A stretch of DNA of 64,000 bases, from NCBI RefSeq assembly GCF_000716605.1, contig NZ_JNXE01000036.1, positions 42,315-106,314 on the forward strand. Reading direction: 5' to 3'. Under the pieces are notes generated by a model. It did no database searches, had not been told where the DNA came from, and saw only the letters and a program-made list of their open reading frames with translations. Below, piece by piece: positions 15,976-24,521 of the stretch; positions within the stretch are counted from its first letter, which is position 1; every line of letters begins with the position of its first letter. Source of the DNA: Streptomyces sp. NRRL F-525. Lineage in GTDB: Bacteria; Actinomycetota; Actinomycetes; Streptomycetales; Streptomycetaceae. A program made the translations under genes and the position numbers.

Positions 15976-16772
15976 CGCGTGCGACGCGGACGTTCCAACC
16001 CCAGTACCCGGTCCTTCAGCGCCGGGAACTGTTCCCGCGTCACCGCGACCTTTCCGGGGTCGAACTCCACCGTGAGGATCTCCTCCCCCGCTCCCGCCTC
16101 CGCGAGGACCTCGCCCCAGGGGTCGACCACGATCGAGTGACCGGCCTGGGGAACTCCGGCGTGCGTACCGGCCGTTCCACAGGCGAGGACGAAGGACTGG
16201 TTCTCGACCGCCCGGGCCTGGGCGAGGAGGGTCCAGTGGGAGCGGCGGCGTTCGGGCCAGCCCGCGGGGAGGACCAGGGTCTCGGCGCCGGCGTCGACGA
16301 GGCCGCGGAAGAGTTCGGGGAAGCGGAGGTCGTAGCAGGTGGCAAGACCGAGAATCGTGTCGGGGAGACGGACCGTCATCAGTTCGCTGCCCGCGGCCAT
16401 CAGTACGGCCTCGCCCTTGTCGAAGCCGAAGCGGTGGATCTTGCGGTAGGCGGCGGCCAGTTCACCGGAGGGGGAGAAGACGAGGGATGTGTTGTAGAGG
16501 GGGCCATCAGGGTCACGTTCGGGGATCGAGCCCGCGTGCAGCCACACGCCCGCGTCGCTCGCCGCCTTGGCCATCGCCTCGTAGGTCGGGCCTTCCAACG
16601 GCTCCGCCTCCTCGGCGAACCGCTCGTAGGCGAACGCACCGGTCGTCCACAGCTCCGGCAGGACGACGAGGTCGGCACCGGCTTGGTCGCGGACGAGGGA
16701 CGCCATCCGAACCCGGCGGGATTCGACTGATTCGCCCTCTTCTACGGCGATCTGGATGAGGGAGGCGCGCAC
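15972..16772 (-). CDS. Carbon-nitrogen hydrolase (nitrilase superfamily)
   Basis: A 266-aa hydrolase with the Glu-Lys-Cys triad: Glu in VVLPELW (about residue 39), Lys in YRKIHRFGFD (about residue 110), and Cys in LATCYDLRFPELF (about residue 145). This resembles omega-amidase/Nit2-like enzymes that hydrolyse alpha-keto acid amides, but the substrate is inferred. GTG 16772 was chosen because RASLIQIAVEEGES begins the domain and AGGACGG precedes it. Its TGA overlaps the next gene's GTG. Confidence 0.9.
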   Translation of the reverse strand: MRASLIQIAVEEGESVESRRVRMASLVRDQAGADLVVLPELWTTGAFAYERFAEEAEPLEGPTYEAMAKAASDAGVWLHAGSIPERDPDGPLYNTSLVFSPSGELAAAYRKIHRFGFDKGEAVLMAAGSELMTVRLPDTILGLATCYDLRFPELFRGLVDAGAETLVLPAGWPERRRSHWTLLAQARAVENQSFVLACGTAGTHAGVPQAGHSIVVDPWGEVLAEAGAGEEILTVEFDPGKVAVTREQFPALKDRVLGLERPRRTR

Positions 16773-16951
16773 ACTACCACCGTCCTGGCATTCGAGCCGT
16801 TCACACGGGCCTACGATCGTCACACGAAAGCACTGCCGGGGTGCCTCACAGCAGCGTAACTTAGCGTTCCAAGACACCCGCCGACAGCCACCTCCCGCTG
16901 GCAACGCCGCCCGCCACCCGACCTGTACCGACCGCCGAGGGGTCCCGTTCC

Positions 16952-17776
16952 GTGAGTCTGCATCCCACTCTCCAGCCCTACGCCGACGCCTGGACCCACT
17001 CCATCGACGCGATATCCGAGCTGGTCACCCCGCTCGCGGAGGGAGAGTGGAACCGGCGAACGCCGTGCCCGGGCTGGTCGGTGCGTGACGTGGTCTCCCA
17101 TGTCATCGGGCTGGACAACGAGATGCTCGGCGACCCGCGCCCCATCCACACCCTCCCGCGCGACCTCTACCACGTCACCAACGAACACCAGCGGTACATG
17201 GAGATGCAGGTCGACGTACGACGCCACCACACGGCGCCGGAGATGACGTCGGAGCTGGAGTACACGATCATCCGCCGCAACCGCCAGCTGCGGAACGAGT
17301 CGCGCGACCCCGGCACGAAGGTGCGCGGCCACGTCAGCACCGAGGTCACGCTCGAAGAGTCGATGCGGAACCACGCGTTCAACGTGTGGGTGCACGAGCA
17401 GGACCTGCGCGCCGCCCTCGGCCGCCCCGGGAACCTGGACTCACCCGGCGCGCACATCGCCCGTGACGTGCTCCTCGCCGCGCTCCCGAAGGTCGTCGCC
17501 GACGACTCGGGCGCCCCGCGCAGTTCGGCGGTCGTCTTCGACGTGCACGGCCCGATCGAGTTCCTCCGTACGATCCGCGTCGACATCCAGGGCCGCGGCA
17601 CCCTGGAGACGGCCCCCGCGCTCGGCCCCGCCGCGACCCTCATCCTCGACTGGGAGACGTACGTCCGGCTGGCCTGCGGGCGGGTCACCGTCGACTCGGT
17701 GTCGGACAAGGTCAAGGCGGACGGCGATCCGGAGCTGTCGGCTTCGATACTGCGGAACTTCGCCGTCACCAAGTAG
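16952..17776 (+). CDS. Mycothiol-dependent maleylpyruvate isomerase-family protein
   Basis: A 274-aa protein with the MDMPI N-terminal DinB-like bundle. CPGWSVRDVVSHVIGLDNEM holds the first metal His, and HAFNVWVHEQDLRAALGRPG holds the second HxxxD pair. A C-terminal SCP2-like domain (about residues 180-270) follows. The family uses mycothiol as cofactor for isomerisation or thiol transfer; the actual substrate is unknown. GTG start at 16952. Confidence 0.88.
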   Translation: MSLHPTLQPYADAWTHSIDAISELVTPLAEGEWNRRTPCPGWSVRDVVSHVIGLDNEMLGDPRPIHTLPRDLYHVTNEHQRYMEMQVDVRRHHTAPEMTSELEYTIIRRNRQLRNESRDPGTKVRGHVSTEVTLEESMRNHAFNVWVHEQDLRAALGRPGNLDSPGAHIARDVLLAALPKVVADDSGAPRSSAVVFDVHGPIEFLRTIRVDIQGRGTLETAPALGPAATLILDWETYVRLACGRVTVDSVSDKVKADGDPELSASILRNFAVTK

Positions 17777-17807
17777 CGGTCTCCAAGCAGCGGTCTCCAA
17801 GTAGCGG
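17775..17807 (+). repeat. Short 14-bp tandem duplication at a stop codon
   Basis: AGCGGTCTCCAAGC/T occurs twice in tandem (17775-17788, 17789-17802) with a partial third copy. Each copy reproduces the CCAAG(T/C)AGCGG context of the isomerase gene's stop codon. It looks like slippage duplication of the gene end. Confidence 0.6.
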
Positions 17808-17863
17808 CGGCGGGGCGGAAATTCGTTGTCCCCGGGCGGCCGTCTGTCGCTAGCCTCCGCCGC

Positions 17864-18661
17864 ATGTCTGACGTGACGTCCGAAACCGCGCACACCGAGA
17901 ACGCCGAACCCGACGACGGGCCTCCCCGGCTCACCCGGCTCGCTTTCCACAGCCCCCTCTCCGAGGCGCGCGCCGACGGGATCGTGCGGCGGCTGGCCGG
18001 TGCCGGGCCGCGCACGGTGCTCGACATCGGCTGCGGCTGGGGCGAGTTGATGCTGCGGGTCCTGGCCGCCGTACCGGAAGCGCGGGGTGTCGGGATCGAC
18101 GTGAACGCGCGGGATCTGGCGCGTGGGCGGCGCGATGCCGAGGCGCGGGGGCTCGCGGAGCGGGTCGAGTTCGTCGAGGAGTCGGCCGTGGGGACGGAGC
18201 GCGGTCCGGCCGATCTGGTGCTGTGTCTGGGGGCGAGCCAGGCCCTCAGTGACGCGGAGCCTCCCCGGCACACGGCTGAAGCCCTGCGGGAGTTGCGGCG
18301 GCTCGTCGTCGGCGGAGGGCGTGTGGTGCTCGGTGAGGGGTTCTGGCAACGTCCGCCCACGACGGCCGAGTTGGCCGGGATGTGGCCGGACGCGCGGGCC
18401 GACGAGCACTACGACCTCGGGGCGCTCGTCGATCTCGCGGTGGCGGCCGGGTTCCGGCCCGAGTGGACCGAGACGGCGAACGCGGACGAGTGGGAGGAGT
18501 TCGAGTCGGCGTACCAGGCGGACGCCGAGGTGTGGCTCGCCGGGCACGGCGACCATCCGCTGGCCGCCGCGACCCGCGAACGGCTCGACCGGCACCGGGC
18601 CCAATGGATGAGCTACCGGGGCGTGTTGGGCCTCGCGTACCTCACCCTCGTAGCCGCCTGA
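17864..18661 (+). CDS. Class I SAM-dependent methyltransferase
   Basis: A 265-aa Rossmann-fold methyltransferase. Motif I is VLDIGCGWGELMLRVLAA (about residues 52-69), motif II is GVGIDVN, and the later LVLCLGASQAL and GRVVLGEGFWQRPPT match group members that act on small molecules. Substrate unknown. Convergent with the MFS transporter gene, only 7 bp between stops. Confidence 0.88.
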   Translation: MSDVTSETAHTENAEPDDGPPRLTRLAFHSPLSEARADGIVRRLAGAGPRTVLDIGCGWGELMLRVLAAVPEARGVGIDVNARDLARGRRDAEARGLAERVEFVEESAVGTERGPADLVLCLGASQALSDAEPPRHTAEALRELRRLVVGGGRVVLGEGFWQRPPTTAELAGMWPDARADEHYDLGALVDLAVAAGFRPEWTETANADEWEEFESAYQADAEVWLAGHGDHPLAAATRERLDRHRAQWMSYRGVLGLAYLTLVAA

Positions 18662-18668
18662 AAAGGGT

Positions 18669-19988
18669 CTACGCCGGCACGTGCACCGTCTCCACCCGGC
18701 TCGCCACCAGGTGTTCGCTCTCGCGGCGGGCCGCCCGGCGGCGCAGCCGGAGGATCTGGCTGACGCCGACCGCCTGGAGGACGAAGATCACCGAGAAGGC
18801 GATCGAGTAGTTGTCGCCGGTCGCGTCGAGGAGCACGCCGACCAGGAACAGGGTCGTCATCGAGGCCACGAAACCACCCATGTTGGTGATTCCGGAGGCG
18901 GTGCCCTGACGCTCCGGCGGGTTGGCCGGGCGGGCGAAGTCGAAGCCGAGCATCGAGGCGGGCCCGCAGGAACCGAGCACCGTGCACAGCACGATCAGCA
19001 GCCACATCGGCGCGTGGTCGCCGGGGTAGAGGAGCGTGACCGCCCACACGAGGGCCGTGGCGCCGACCGTGCCGAGCGCCAGCGGCAGCCGCGCGGTGTG
19101 GTGCCGGGCGACGATCTGGCCGTAGACCAGGCCGACCAGCATGTTGGACAGGACGACCAGGGTGAGGAGTTCGCCGGCGGTGGCGCGGGACAGGCCCTGC
19201 GCCTGGACCAGGAACGGCAGGCCCCAGAGGAGCAGGAACACCATCGCCGGGAACTGGGTGGTGAAGTGCACCCAGAGGCCGAGGCGGGTGCCCGGTTCGC
19301 GCCAGGAGGCGGCGATCTGGCGGCGGACGTAGGCCGCGCCGCGGTGCGGGAAGGGGGCCGGTTCGTGGCCCTCCGGGTGGTCCTTCAGGAAGAGCAGCAG
19401 CAGGACGAGGACTACGACCCCTGCGAGCGCGCTGCCCGCGAAAGCGGCCGTCCAGCCGATGCCGTGCAGCAGGCGCGCGATCACCAGGGTGGAGACGAGA
19501 TTTCCGGCCATTCCCGCGAGGCCCGCTAGCTGGGCGACCATCGGGCCGCGGCGGGCCGGGAACCAGCGGGTGCCGAGCCGCAGCACGCTGATGAACGTCA
19601 TCGCGTCACCGCAGCCGAGCAGCGCGCGGGAGGCGAGGGCGGTGCCGTAGGAGGGCGAGAAGGCGAAGCCGAGCTGGCCTGCGGTGAAGAGAACCACCCC
19701 GATGGTCAGCACCTTCTTGGTGCCGAGGCTGTCGACGAGGAGGCCGACGGGTATCTGCATGCCCGCGTAGACCAGCAGTTGGAGGATCGAGAAGGTGGAG
19801 AGCGCGGAGGCGTTGACGTGGAAGCGCTCGGCCGCGTCGAGGCCGGCGACCCCGAGGGACGTACGGAAGATGACGGCGACGAAGTAGACGGAGACGCCGA
19901 TGCCCCACACGGCGAGCGCGCGGCGGCCGCCGGGCGGGTCACCGGGCAGGGACATCGCCGCACTGGAACTGCTACTGCTGCTGCTCAT
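18669..19988 (-). CDS. MFS transporter
   Basis: A 439-aa 12-helix major facilitator protein. After a Ser-rich leader (eight Ser in a row), VAVIFRTSLGVAG opens helix 1; the helix 2-3 loop LVDSLGTKKVL is the MFS signature. The D-x-G-T and RRGPMVAQLAGLAGMAGN parts suit the anion/nitrate- or glucarate-like branch. The substrate cannot be given. ATG 19988 overlaps the stop of the upstream GntR gene as ATGA, so the pair is one operon and the regulator probably controls the transporter. Confidence 0.9.
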   Translation of the reverse strand: MSSSSSSSSAAMSLPGDPPGGRRALAVWGIGVSVYFVAVIFRTSLGVAGLDAAERFHVNASALSTFSILQLLVYAGMQIPVGLLVDSLGTKKVLTIGVVLFTAGQLGFAFSPSYGTALASRALLGCGDAMTFISVLRLGTRWFPARRGPMVAQLAGLAGMAGNLVSTLVIARLLHGIGWTAAFAGSALAGVVVLVLLLLFLKDHPEGHEPAPFPHRGAAYVRRQIAASWREPGTRLGLWVHFTTQFPAMVFLLLWGLPFLVQAQGLSRATAGELLTLVVLSNMLVGLVYGQIVARHHTARLPLALGTVGATALVWAVTLLYPGDHAPMWLLIVLCTVLGSCGPASMLGFDFARPANPPERQGTASGITNMGGFVASMTTLFLVGVLLDATGDNYSIAFSVIFVLQAVGVSQILRLRRRAARRESEHLVASRVETVHVPA

Positions 19989-20668
19989 CGGACCTCGCCC
20001 CGGGCCAGGTGGGAGAACCAGTCGACGTGCTGGTGGACGATCCCGGCGGCCGCCTCGGCGTCGCCGGTGCGCAGCGCGTCGAGGATCGCCGCGTGCTCGG
20101 TGAGGGTCTTGGCGATGCGGTCGGGGTGCGAGTGCATGATCGCGACGCCCATCCGCAGCTGCCGGTCGCGGAGTTGGTCGTAGAGGCGGGAGAGGATCTC
20201 GTTGCCGCCGCTGCGGACGATCTCGGCGTGGAAGCAGCGGTCGGTGACGGCGGCGCCGGCGAGGTCGCCCGCGGCGGCCTGTTCCCGCTGCCGGTCGAGG
20301 AGTTCCTCGAGGCGGGCGATGAGCGTCGGGGACGCCGGTACGACCTTGCGGACCGCGTGCTGCTCGACCAGCATCCGGGTCTCGACCACGTCCGCGATCT
20401 CCTGCGAGGAGACGGGCAGGACCAGGGCGCCCTTCTTGGGGTAGAGCTTGATCAGCCCCTCGACCTCCAGGCGCAGCAGTGCCTCGCGCACGGGTGTCCG
20501 TGACACTCCGACCGCCTCGGCCAACTCGCCCTCGGTGAGCAGGGTTCCGCCTTCGTAACGCCGGTCCAGGACGCCTTGTTTGACGTGGGCGTAGACGCGG
20601 TCGGCGGCGGGGGGTTGCTTGACGGCGGGGGGTGAGGTGAGTGACGGAGCGGGGGACGGGGACGGCAT
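19985..20668 (-). CDS. GntR-family regulator, FadR/FCD type
   Basis: A 227-aa regulator with an N-terminal winged helix (about residues 23-85; LTEGELAEAVGVSRTPVREALLRLE) and a C-terminal all-helical FCD ligand domain (FHAEIVRSGGNEIL and HAAILDALRTGDAEAA with the metal-site His residues). FCD proteins usually sense small organic acids. ATG 20668 was preferred over the longer frame because the Pro/Ser leader then begins cleanly. First gene of a two-gene operon with the MFS transporter. Confidence 0.9.
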   Translation of the reverse strand: MPSPSPAPSLTSPPAVKQPPAADRVYAHVKQGVLDRRYEGGTLLTEGELAEAVGVSRTPVREALLRLEVEGLIKLYPKKGALVLPVSSQEIADVVETRMLVEQHAVRKVVPASPTLIARLEELLDRQREQAAAGDLAGAAVTDRCFHAEIVRSGGNEILSRLYDQLRDRQLRMGVAIMHSHPDRIAKTLTEHAAILDALRTGDAEAAAGIVHQHVDWFSHLARGEVR

Positions 20669-20862
20669 GAGGACAGCATAGATACAACACGTACGCATGA
20701 GGACGGGCGTCCAGGATGCGGACGGAACCGAACGGGGTCGGGGGTGCGTCTACGGGGATGCGTGTACGGCGTGGGTTTCCGTAGTTTCCGCGGCCGGTTC
20801 TCGGGGGCGTTTCACACATTCGGGGAACCCGGCGCAGCAACCGCACAACCTTCTGTGCTACT

Positions 20863-20879
20863 TACGTGTCACACACGTA
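20863..20879 (+). promoter_or_regulatory. Inverted repeat before the D,D-carboxypeptidase gene
   Basis: TACGTGT, 3 bases, ACACGTA: a perfect 7-bp inverted repeat 70 bp before the gene start. The related sequences ATTCGGGGAACC (near 20819) and ATTCGGGGTACC (near 20934) flank it as a direct repeat. The arrangement suggests an operator, but the protein is unknown. Confidence 0.4.
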
Positions 20880-20948
20880 CGGCCCTTTCTTTCCCCCCTC
20901 CAACTGGGCCGTTCCTCAGGGGCATTCAACGTATTCGGGGTACCTCAG

Positions 20949-21860
20949 TTGATTACTGCCATTACCGGCATCAAGGGCAGCCGCTTCCGCAGAGCCGCCG
21001 CGGTCACCGTGACCGCAGGCGCCGTGCTCGCGACCGGCGCCCTGACCGCGGCACCCGCGCAGGCTGTCACGACGCCGTCGATCGTGGCCAAGGGCGGGTT
21101 CGTGATGAACAACGCCACCGGCAAGACTCTTTACACGAAGGCCGCCGACACCAAGCGTTCCACGGGCTCCACCACGAAGATCATGACCGCGAAGGTCGTG
21201 CTCTCCCAGGCGAACCTCAACCTCGACGCCAAGGTCACCATCCAGAAGGCGTACAGCGACTACATCGTCGCCAACACCGCCTCCTCCGCCCACCTGATCG
21301 TCGGCGACAAGGTCACCGTCCGCCAGCTCCTCTACGGCCTGATGCTGCCGTCGGGCTGCGACGCGGCGTACGCGCTGGCCGACAAGTTCGGCTCCGGCTC
21401 GACCCGGGCCGCGCGCGTGAAGTCGTTCATCGGCAAGATGAACTCGACGGCGAAGACGCTCGGCCTGACGAACACGAAGTTCGACTCGTTCGACGGCATC
21501 GGCAACGGCAGCAACTACTCGACGCCGCGCGACCTGACGAAGCTCGCCAGCAACGTGATGAAGAACGCCACGTTCAAGACGGTCGTCAAGACCAAGTCGT
21601 ACAAGGCGAAGACGATCACGAAGACCGGCAGCACCCGCACGATGGCTGCCTGGACCAACACGAACACCCTGCTCAGCAGCTACAGCGGCACGATCGGCGT
21701 GAAGACCGGCTCCGGCCCCGAGGCCAAGTACTGCCTCGTCTTCGCCGCCACCCGCAACGGCAAGACGGTCATCGGCACGGTTCTCGCGTCGACGTCGGTC
21801 GCCCAGCGCTCGGCGGACGCGACGAAGCTCCTCAACTACGGCTTCGCGAAGATCGGCTGA
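20949..21860 (+). CDS. D-alanyl-D-alanine carboxypeptidase (peptidase S11), secreted
   Basis: A 303-aa exported protein. The N-terminus has a basic region (GSRFRRAAA), a hydrophobic core and a cleavage-like site APAQA at about residue 38. The penicillin-binding motifs are STTK (SxxK, near residue 74), SGC in LPSGCDAAYALA (usual SxN position; Cys in place of Asn), and KTG in VKTGSG. It trims D-Ala from peptidoglycan stem peptides outside the membrane. The start is TTG 20949, chosen because it places the signal peptide correctly. Confidence 0.88.
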   Translation: MITAITGIKGSRFRRAAAVTVTAGAVLATGALTAAPAQAVTTPSIVAKGGFVMNNATGKTLYTKAADTKRSTGSTTKIMTAKVVLSQANLNLDAKVTIQKAYSDYIVANTASSAHLIVGDKVTVRQLLYGLMLPSGCDAAYALADKFGSGSTRAARVKSFIGKMNSTAKTLGLTNTKFDSFDGIGNGSNYSTPRDLTKLASNVMKNATFKTVVKTKSYKAKTITKTGSTRTMAAWTNTNTLLSSYSGTIGVKTGSGPEAKYCLVFAATRNGKTVIGTVLASTSVAQRSADATKLLNYGFAKIG

Positions 21861-21889
21861 CGATCGGTCAGCTTGCTCATAGGTACTGA

Positions 21890-21919
21890 GGGGCCTGCCG
21901 CATGCCAGCGGCGGGTCCC
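21890..21919 (+). terminator. Hairpin terminator after the carboxypeptidase gene
   Basis: GGGGCCTGCCGC (21890-21901) pairs with GCGGCGGGTCCC (21908-21919) through 12 pairs, two of them G-U, with a 6-base loop and TTT behind. It lies 30 bp after the stop and also just beyond the convergent DUF6183 gene. Confidence 0.8.
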
Positions 21920-21953
21920 TTTGCCGTACGGCTTCCTCGACGTACGGCGCTCT

Positions 21954-23057
21954 CTAGTCGGTGTCCGTCGCCGCCAGCACGGCGATACGGCGGCGGTCGG
22001 GGGAGAGGGCGGCTATCCCGTAGTCGGAGTCGATGTCGCCGTGGAACCACTCCGTGTCGGCCTCGAAGTGGAACCAGGTGCACTGCCGGGCACGGTGCTC
22101 CACCTCCTCCGCACTCGCGCCGGCCGGCGCACCGCTCAGCCCGGCGATCGAACGCCATGCCCACAGCCGGCCGTACCCGCCGTGCACGCCCGAGTCGAAC
22201 ATGCCGCCCATCGACGCCGTGGCGAAGAGGAGCCGCCAGATCTCGTCCGGCGGGCGGACGGCGACCCCGAAGCGGTCCTCGGGGCCGAGCCCGTCGACGC
22301 ACGGCATGGGCAGGGTCGGCAGCAGAGCCGGTACCCGCTCGGGTGCGACGGCCTCGTCCAGCAGGAAGACCCAGGCGCCGTGGTTACCCCATTCGCCCGC
22401 CTGCACGGCGGCGACGATGCTCTCCTGTACGTCCGTCGTGGCCATGTCGCGCAGGGCGGACCGCTCGGACGTACGGGGAGTCGGCGGGTCCACGCGGCCT
22501 TCGGCGGGCAGCTGACTCGGCACGCCGTGGGCGGAACCGTTGATCGAACGGCTCGGGAAGTCGGCGACAGCCTCGATTCCACGGCGGTGCACCGGGAGCC
22601 AGGCCAGGGCGTGCCAGCCGGGTCGGACGATCGTCCAGGCGCGCAGCGCCGGGAACGCGTCGGCGTCCACACCGCGGAGCACCAGCTCGTGGAAGAGGCA
22701 GTCGCGCAGTTCGTCCAGGTGATCCGGCGCGCGACGTTCGAAGACGGTGGCCGCGAGGTCGGCGACCGGGTGGTGCTCCGCGAGGAGCGAGGCGACGAAG
22801 GGCAGCACGGGGCGGCGCCCTGTGGACGGGCGCTTCTCGTCGAGGAGTTGGAGCAGGTTGCCCAGGCTGTCCCGGCCGGGGGTGAGGGCCAGCACCCGTA
22901 CCACGTGGGCGAGTTGACGCTCGTACTCCCGTACCTGGCGGACGGCTTCCGTGCGTCGGTCGGCCAGCCGCTCCCCCAGCTCGCGCATGGACCCCGCGTC
23001 ACCTTGCGCGGCACGCTGTGCGGCCTGGCTCCATGTGAGGCCGTCGAGATCGCTCAC
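21954..23057 (-). CDS. DUF6183-like protein
   Basis: A 367-aa protein of mainly helical look in the first half (SQAAQRAAQGDAGSMRELGE; REYERQLAHVVRVLAL) and a mixed C-terminal half with DRFGVAVRPPDEIWRLLFAT and WFHFEADTEWFHGDIDSDYG. From memory it matches the Streptomyces DUF6183 family of unknown function. ATG 23057 overlaps the TGA of the upstream DUF397 gene, so it is the last gene of an XRE-DUF397-DUF397 operon. Confidence 0.7.
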   Translation of the reverse strand: MSDLDGLTWSQAAQRAAQGDAGSMRELGERLADRRTEAVRQVREYERQLAHVVRVLALTPGRDSLGNLLQLLDEKRPSTGRRPVLPFVASLLAEHHPVADLAATVFERRAPDHLDELRDCLFHELVLRGVDADAFPALRAWTIVRPGWHALAWLPVHRRGIEAVADFPSRSINGSAHGVPSQLPAEGRVDPPTPRTSERSALRDMATTDVQESIVAAVQAGEWGNHGAWVFLLDEAVAPERVPALLPTLPMPCVDGLGPEDRFGVAVRPPDEIWRLLFATASMGGMFDSGVHGGYGRLWAWRSIAGLSGAPAGASAEEVEHRARQCTWFHFEADTEWFHGDIDSDYGIAALSPDRRRIAVLAATDTD

Positions 23058-23245
23058 CGTCGGTTGTCACCTGCGTGTGTTGCGAAGGCCGTCCAGGTTG
23101 AGGGGGTGACCTGGAGTATGGGGCCGTTGGGGTGCTTGGAGTCTCTGATGGCGATGGTGGTGGGGGTGTTGCGGGCGACTTCCACGCACTGCTGTCCGAC
23201 GTCTCCGCCGCTGTGGCTGGACTTGGCGAACTGAAAGCGGGGCAC
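23054..23245 (-). CDS. DUF397-domain small protein (second copy in the operon)
   Basis: A 63-aa protein with FAKSSHSGGDVGQQCVEVAR and IAIRDSKHPNGPILQVTP, the DUF397 pattern. It starts at GTG 23245, three bases after the stop of the preceding DUF397 gene, and overlaps the DUF6183-like gene by ATGA. Possible second partner of the XRE/DUF5753 regulator. Confidence 0.85.
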   Translation of the reverse strand: MPRFQFAKSSHSGGDVGQQCVEVARNTPTTIAIRDSKHPNGPILQVTPSTWTAFATHAGDNRR

Positions 23246-23248
23246 GGT

Positions 23249-23425
23249 TCAGAGGTCCCTGGTGAATGTTGCCCATGCGGTTCGGGTGAGCCGGAGTATC
23301 GCCCCGTCCACGTCCTTCGAATCACGGACGGCCACCGCGCCGGGGACGTTGCGGGCGACTTCCACGCATTCCTGGCCGGCATTTCCGCCGCTGTAGCTGG
23401 ACTTGACGAACTCGAATGCGGGCAC
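23249..23425 (-). CDS. DUF397-domain small protein (first copy in the operon)
   Basis: A 58-aa protein from GTG 23425 with AAGGAG ten bases upstream, beginning five bases after the XRE stop. FEFVKSSYSGGNAGQECVEV and VAVRDSKDVDGAILRLT are the DUF397 hallmarks. It aligns with the following 63-aa gene over most of its length, so the two arose by tandem duplication. Confidence 0.85.
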   Translation of the reverse strand: MPAFEFVKSSYSGGNAGQECVEVARNVPGAVAVRDSKDVDGAILRLTRTAWATFTRDL

Positions 23426-23430
23426 GCCGG

Positions 23431-24309
23431 CTACGTCTCCTTCAGGATCGCGTCGATCAGTCTGACCGAGTTCTGCCCCGCGAGGCCCAACCGCGTGATC
23501 CGGTCGAAGAGCCCGTTGTGGTGGTCGGCATCAGTATCGCTCTCCAGCCAGACGGTCGACGAGGTGGTATCCACGTGAACCACGTCCAGGGCACCGGGTT
23601 CGGCGAACGACACGATGGTGAAGGCGCTCGTCATCCCCGGATGCGCACCGGCCAGGTAGGGCAGCACCTGGAGTTTCACGTTCGGTCGGCGCGCCATGTC
23701 CAGCAGATGCCCCAGCTGGGCTCGCATGACCTCACGCCCGCCCACGAGTTGACGCAGGGCGGCCTCGTGCACGACCGCCCACAGTTCCAGCGGGGCCTCT
23801 CCGTGCAGCCGAGCCTGTCGCGCCATTCGGGACTCGACAAACGGCTCGATCTCATCCGGGTCCTCCCAGTGGCCGTTGCCGACCGCCAGTGCCCGCGCGT
23901 AGTCCGGCGTCTGCAACAACCCCGGGACTACGGCCAGTTGCCATGTCCGGATGTTGGTGGCGATGTCCTCCAGCGCCACGTACTCGACCATCGCCTCCAG
24001 CTGCGGGTATTGGTTCCACCAGCCGTGCGCTTTCCGCCGCTCACGGTCCGCCTTCGCGAGGGCCAGCAGCTTCCCGATCACCACCTCGTCGCTCTCGCCG
24101 TACAGATGGCACAGCGCCCTGACATCGGGGTCGCGCATCGGCACCTGCCCGCGCTCGATCTTCGCGACCTTGGTCACGGACGCCGTCAGCGCTTCGGCGG
24201 CATGTGCCTGCCTCAGGTCACGCGCCTCCCGCATCCGAAGCAGCTCGCCACCGAGCCTGCGGCCCAACACGGTGGTCACCGTCCGCCCGCGGTCAGGGTT
24301 GTTGCCCAT
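23431..24309 (-). CDS. XRE-family regulator with DUF5753 (second WhiJ-type locus)
   Basis: A 292-aa protein with a helix-turn-helix at about residues 20-70 (QAHAAEALTASVTKVAKIERGQ) and DUF5753 after residue 105 (VVPGLLQTPDYARAL; VVHEAALRQLVGG). ATG 24309 carries GGGGAGG nine bases upstream; longer in-frame starts are not needed. First gene of a minus-strand operon with two DUF397 genes and a DUF6183-like gene, and divergent from an ATP-binding regulator. Confidence 0.9.
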   Translation of the reverse strand: MGNNPDRGRTVTTVLGRRLGGELLRMREARDLRQAHAAEALTASVTKVAKIERGQVPMRDPDVRALCHLYGESDEVVIGKLLALAKADRERRKAHGWWNQYPQLEAMVEYVALEDIATNIRTWQLAVVPGLLQTPDYARALAVGNGHWEDPDEIEPFVESRMARQARLHGEAPLELWAVVHEAALRQLVGGREVMRAQLGHLLDMARRPNVKLQVLPYLAGAHPGMTSAFTIVSFAEPGALDVVHVDTTSSTVWLESDTDADHHNGLFDRITRLGLAGQNSVRLIDAILKET

Positions 24310-24371
24310 ACAGCGTTTCCTCCCCATGAGTCGCCCCAGTCTGTAGCCCTCCCGAAGCAACTCACAACCGA

Positions 24372-24412
24372 GGCAGGAATTTTTCTGCCGACAAGTAGTT
24401 GCTGCCAACTAC
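24372..24412. promoter_or_regulatory. Inverted repeats between divergent XRE and ATPase genes
   Basis: GTAGTTG (24395-24401) and CAACTAC (24406-24412) form a perfect 7-bp inverted repeat with a 4-base spacer. A neighbouring one pairs GGCAG (24372-24376) with CTGCC (24385-24389). Both lie in the 212-bp divergent promoter region and are good candidates for the XRE operator. Confidence 0.5.
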
Positions 24413-24521
24413 CGTGGAACGCTACCTTCAGTGCACAACAAGTCACCCAGCGACACCAGTTGGCGTAAGGGCACCGCGCTGCCCGCGCCCGACCCCCACA
24501 TCGCACAAGGAGGTGCCCCCG

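Noticed and set aside
21877-22302. Plus- and minus-strand short frames overlapping the DUF6183-like gene
   Set aside because: Overlap the longer, operon-coupled frame and have no domain.
23568-23585. CCACGTG-containing palindrome in the second XRE gene as another parS site
   Set aside because: The CACGTG core is present but the flanks are TATC and AACC rather than GTTT and AAAC, so it is not a ParB site.
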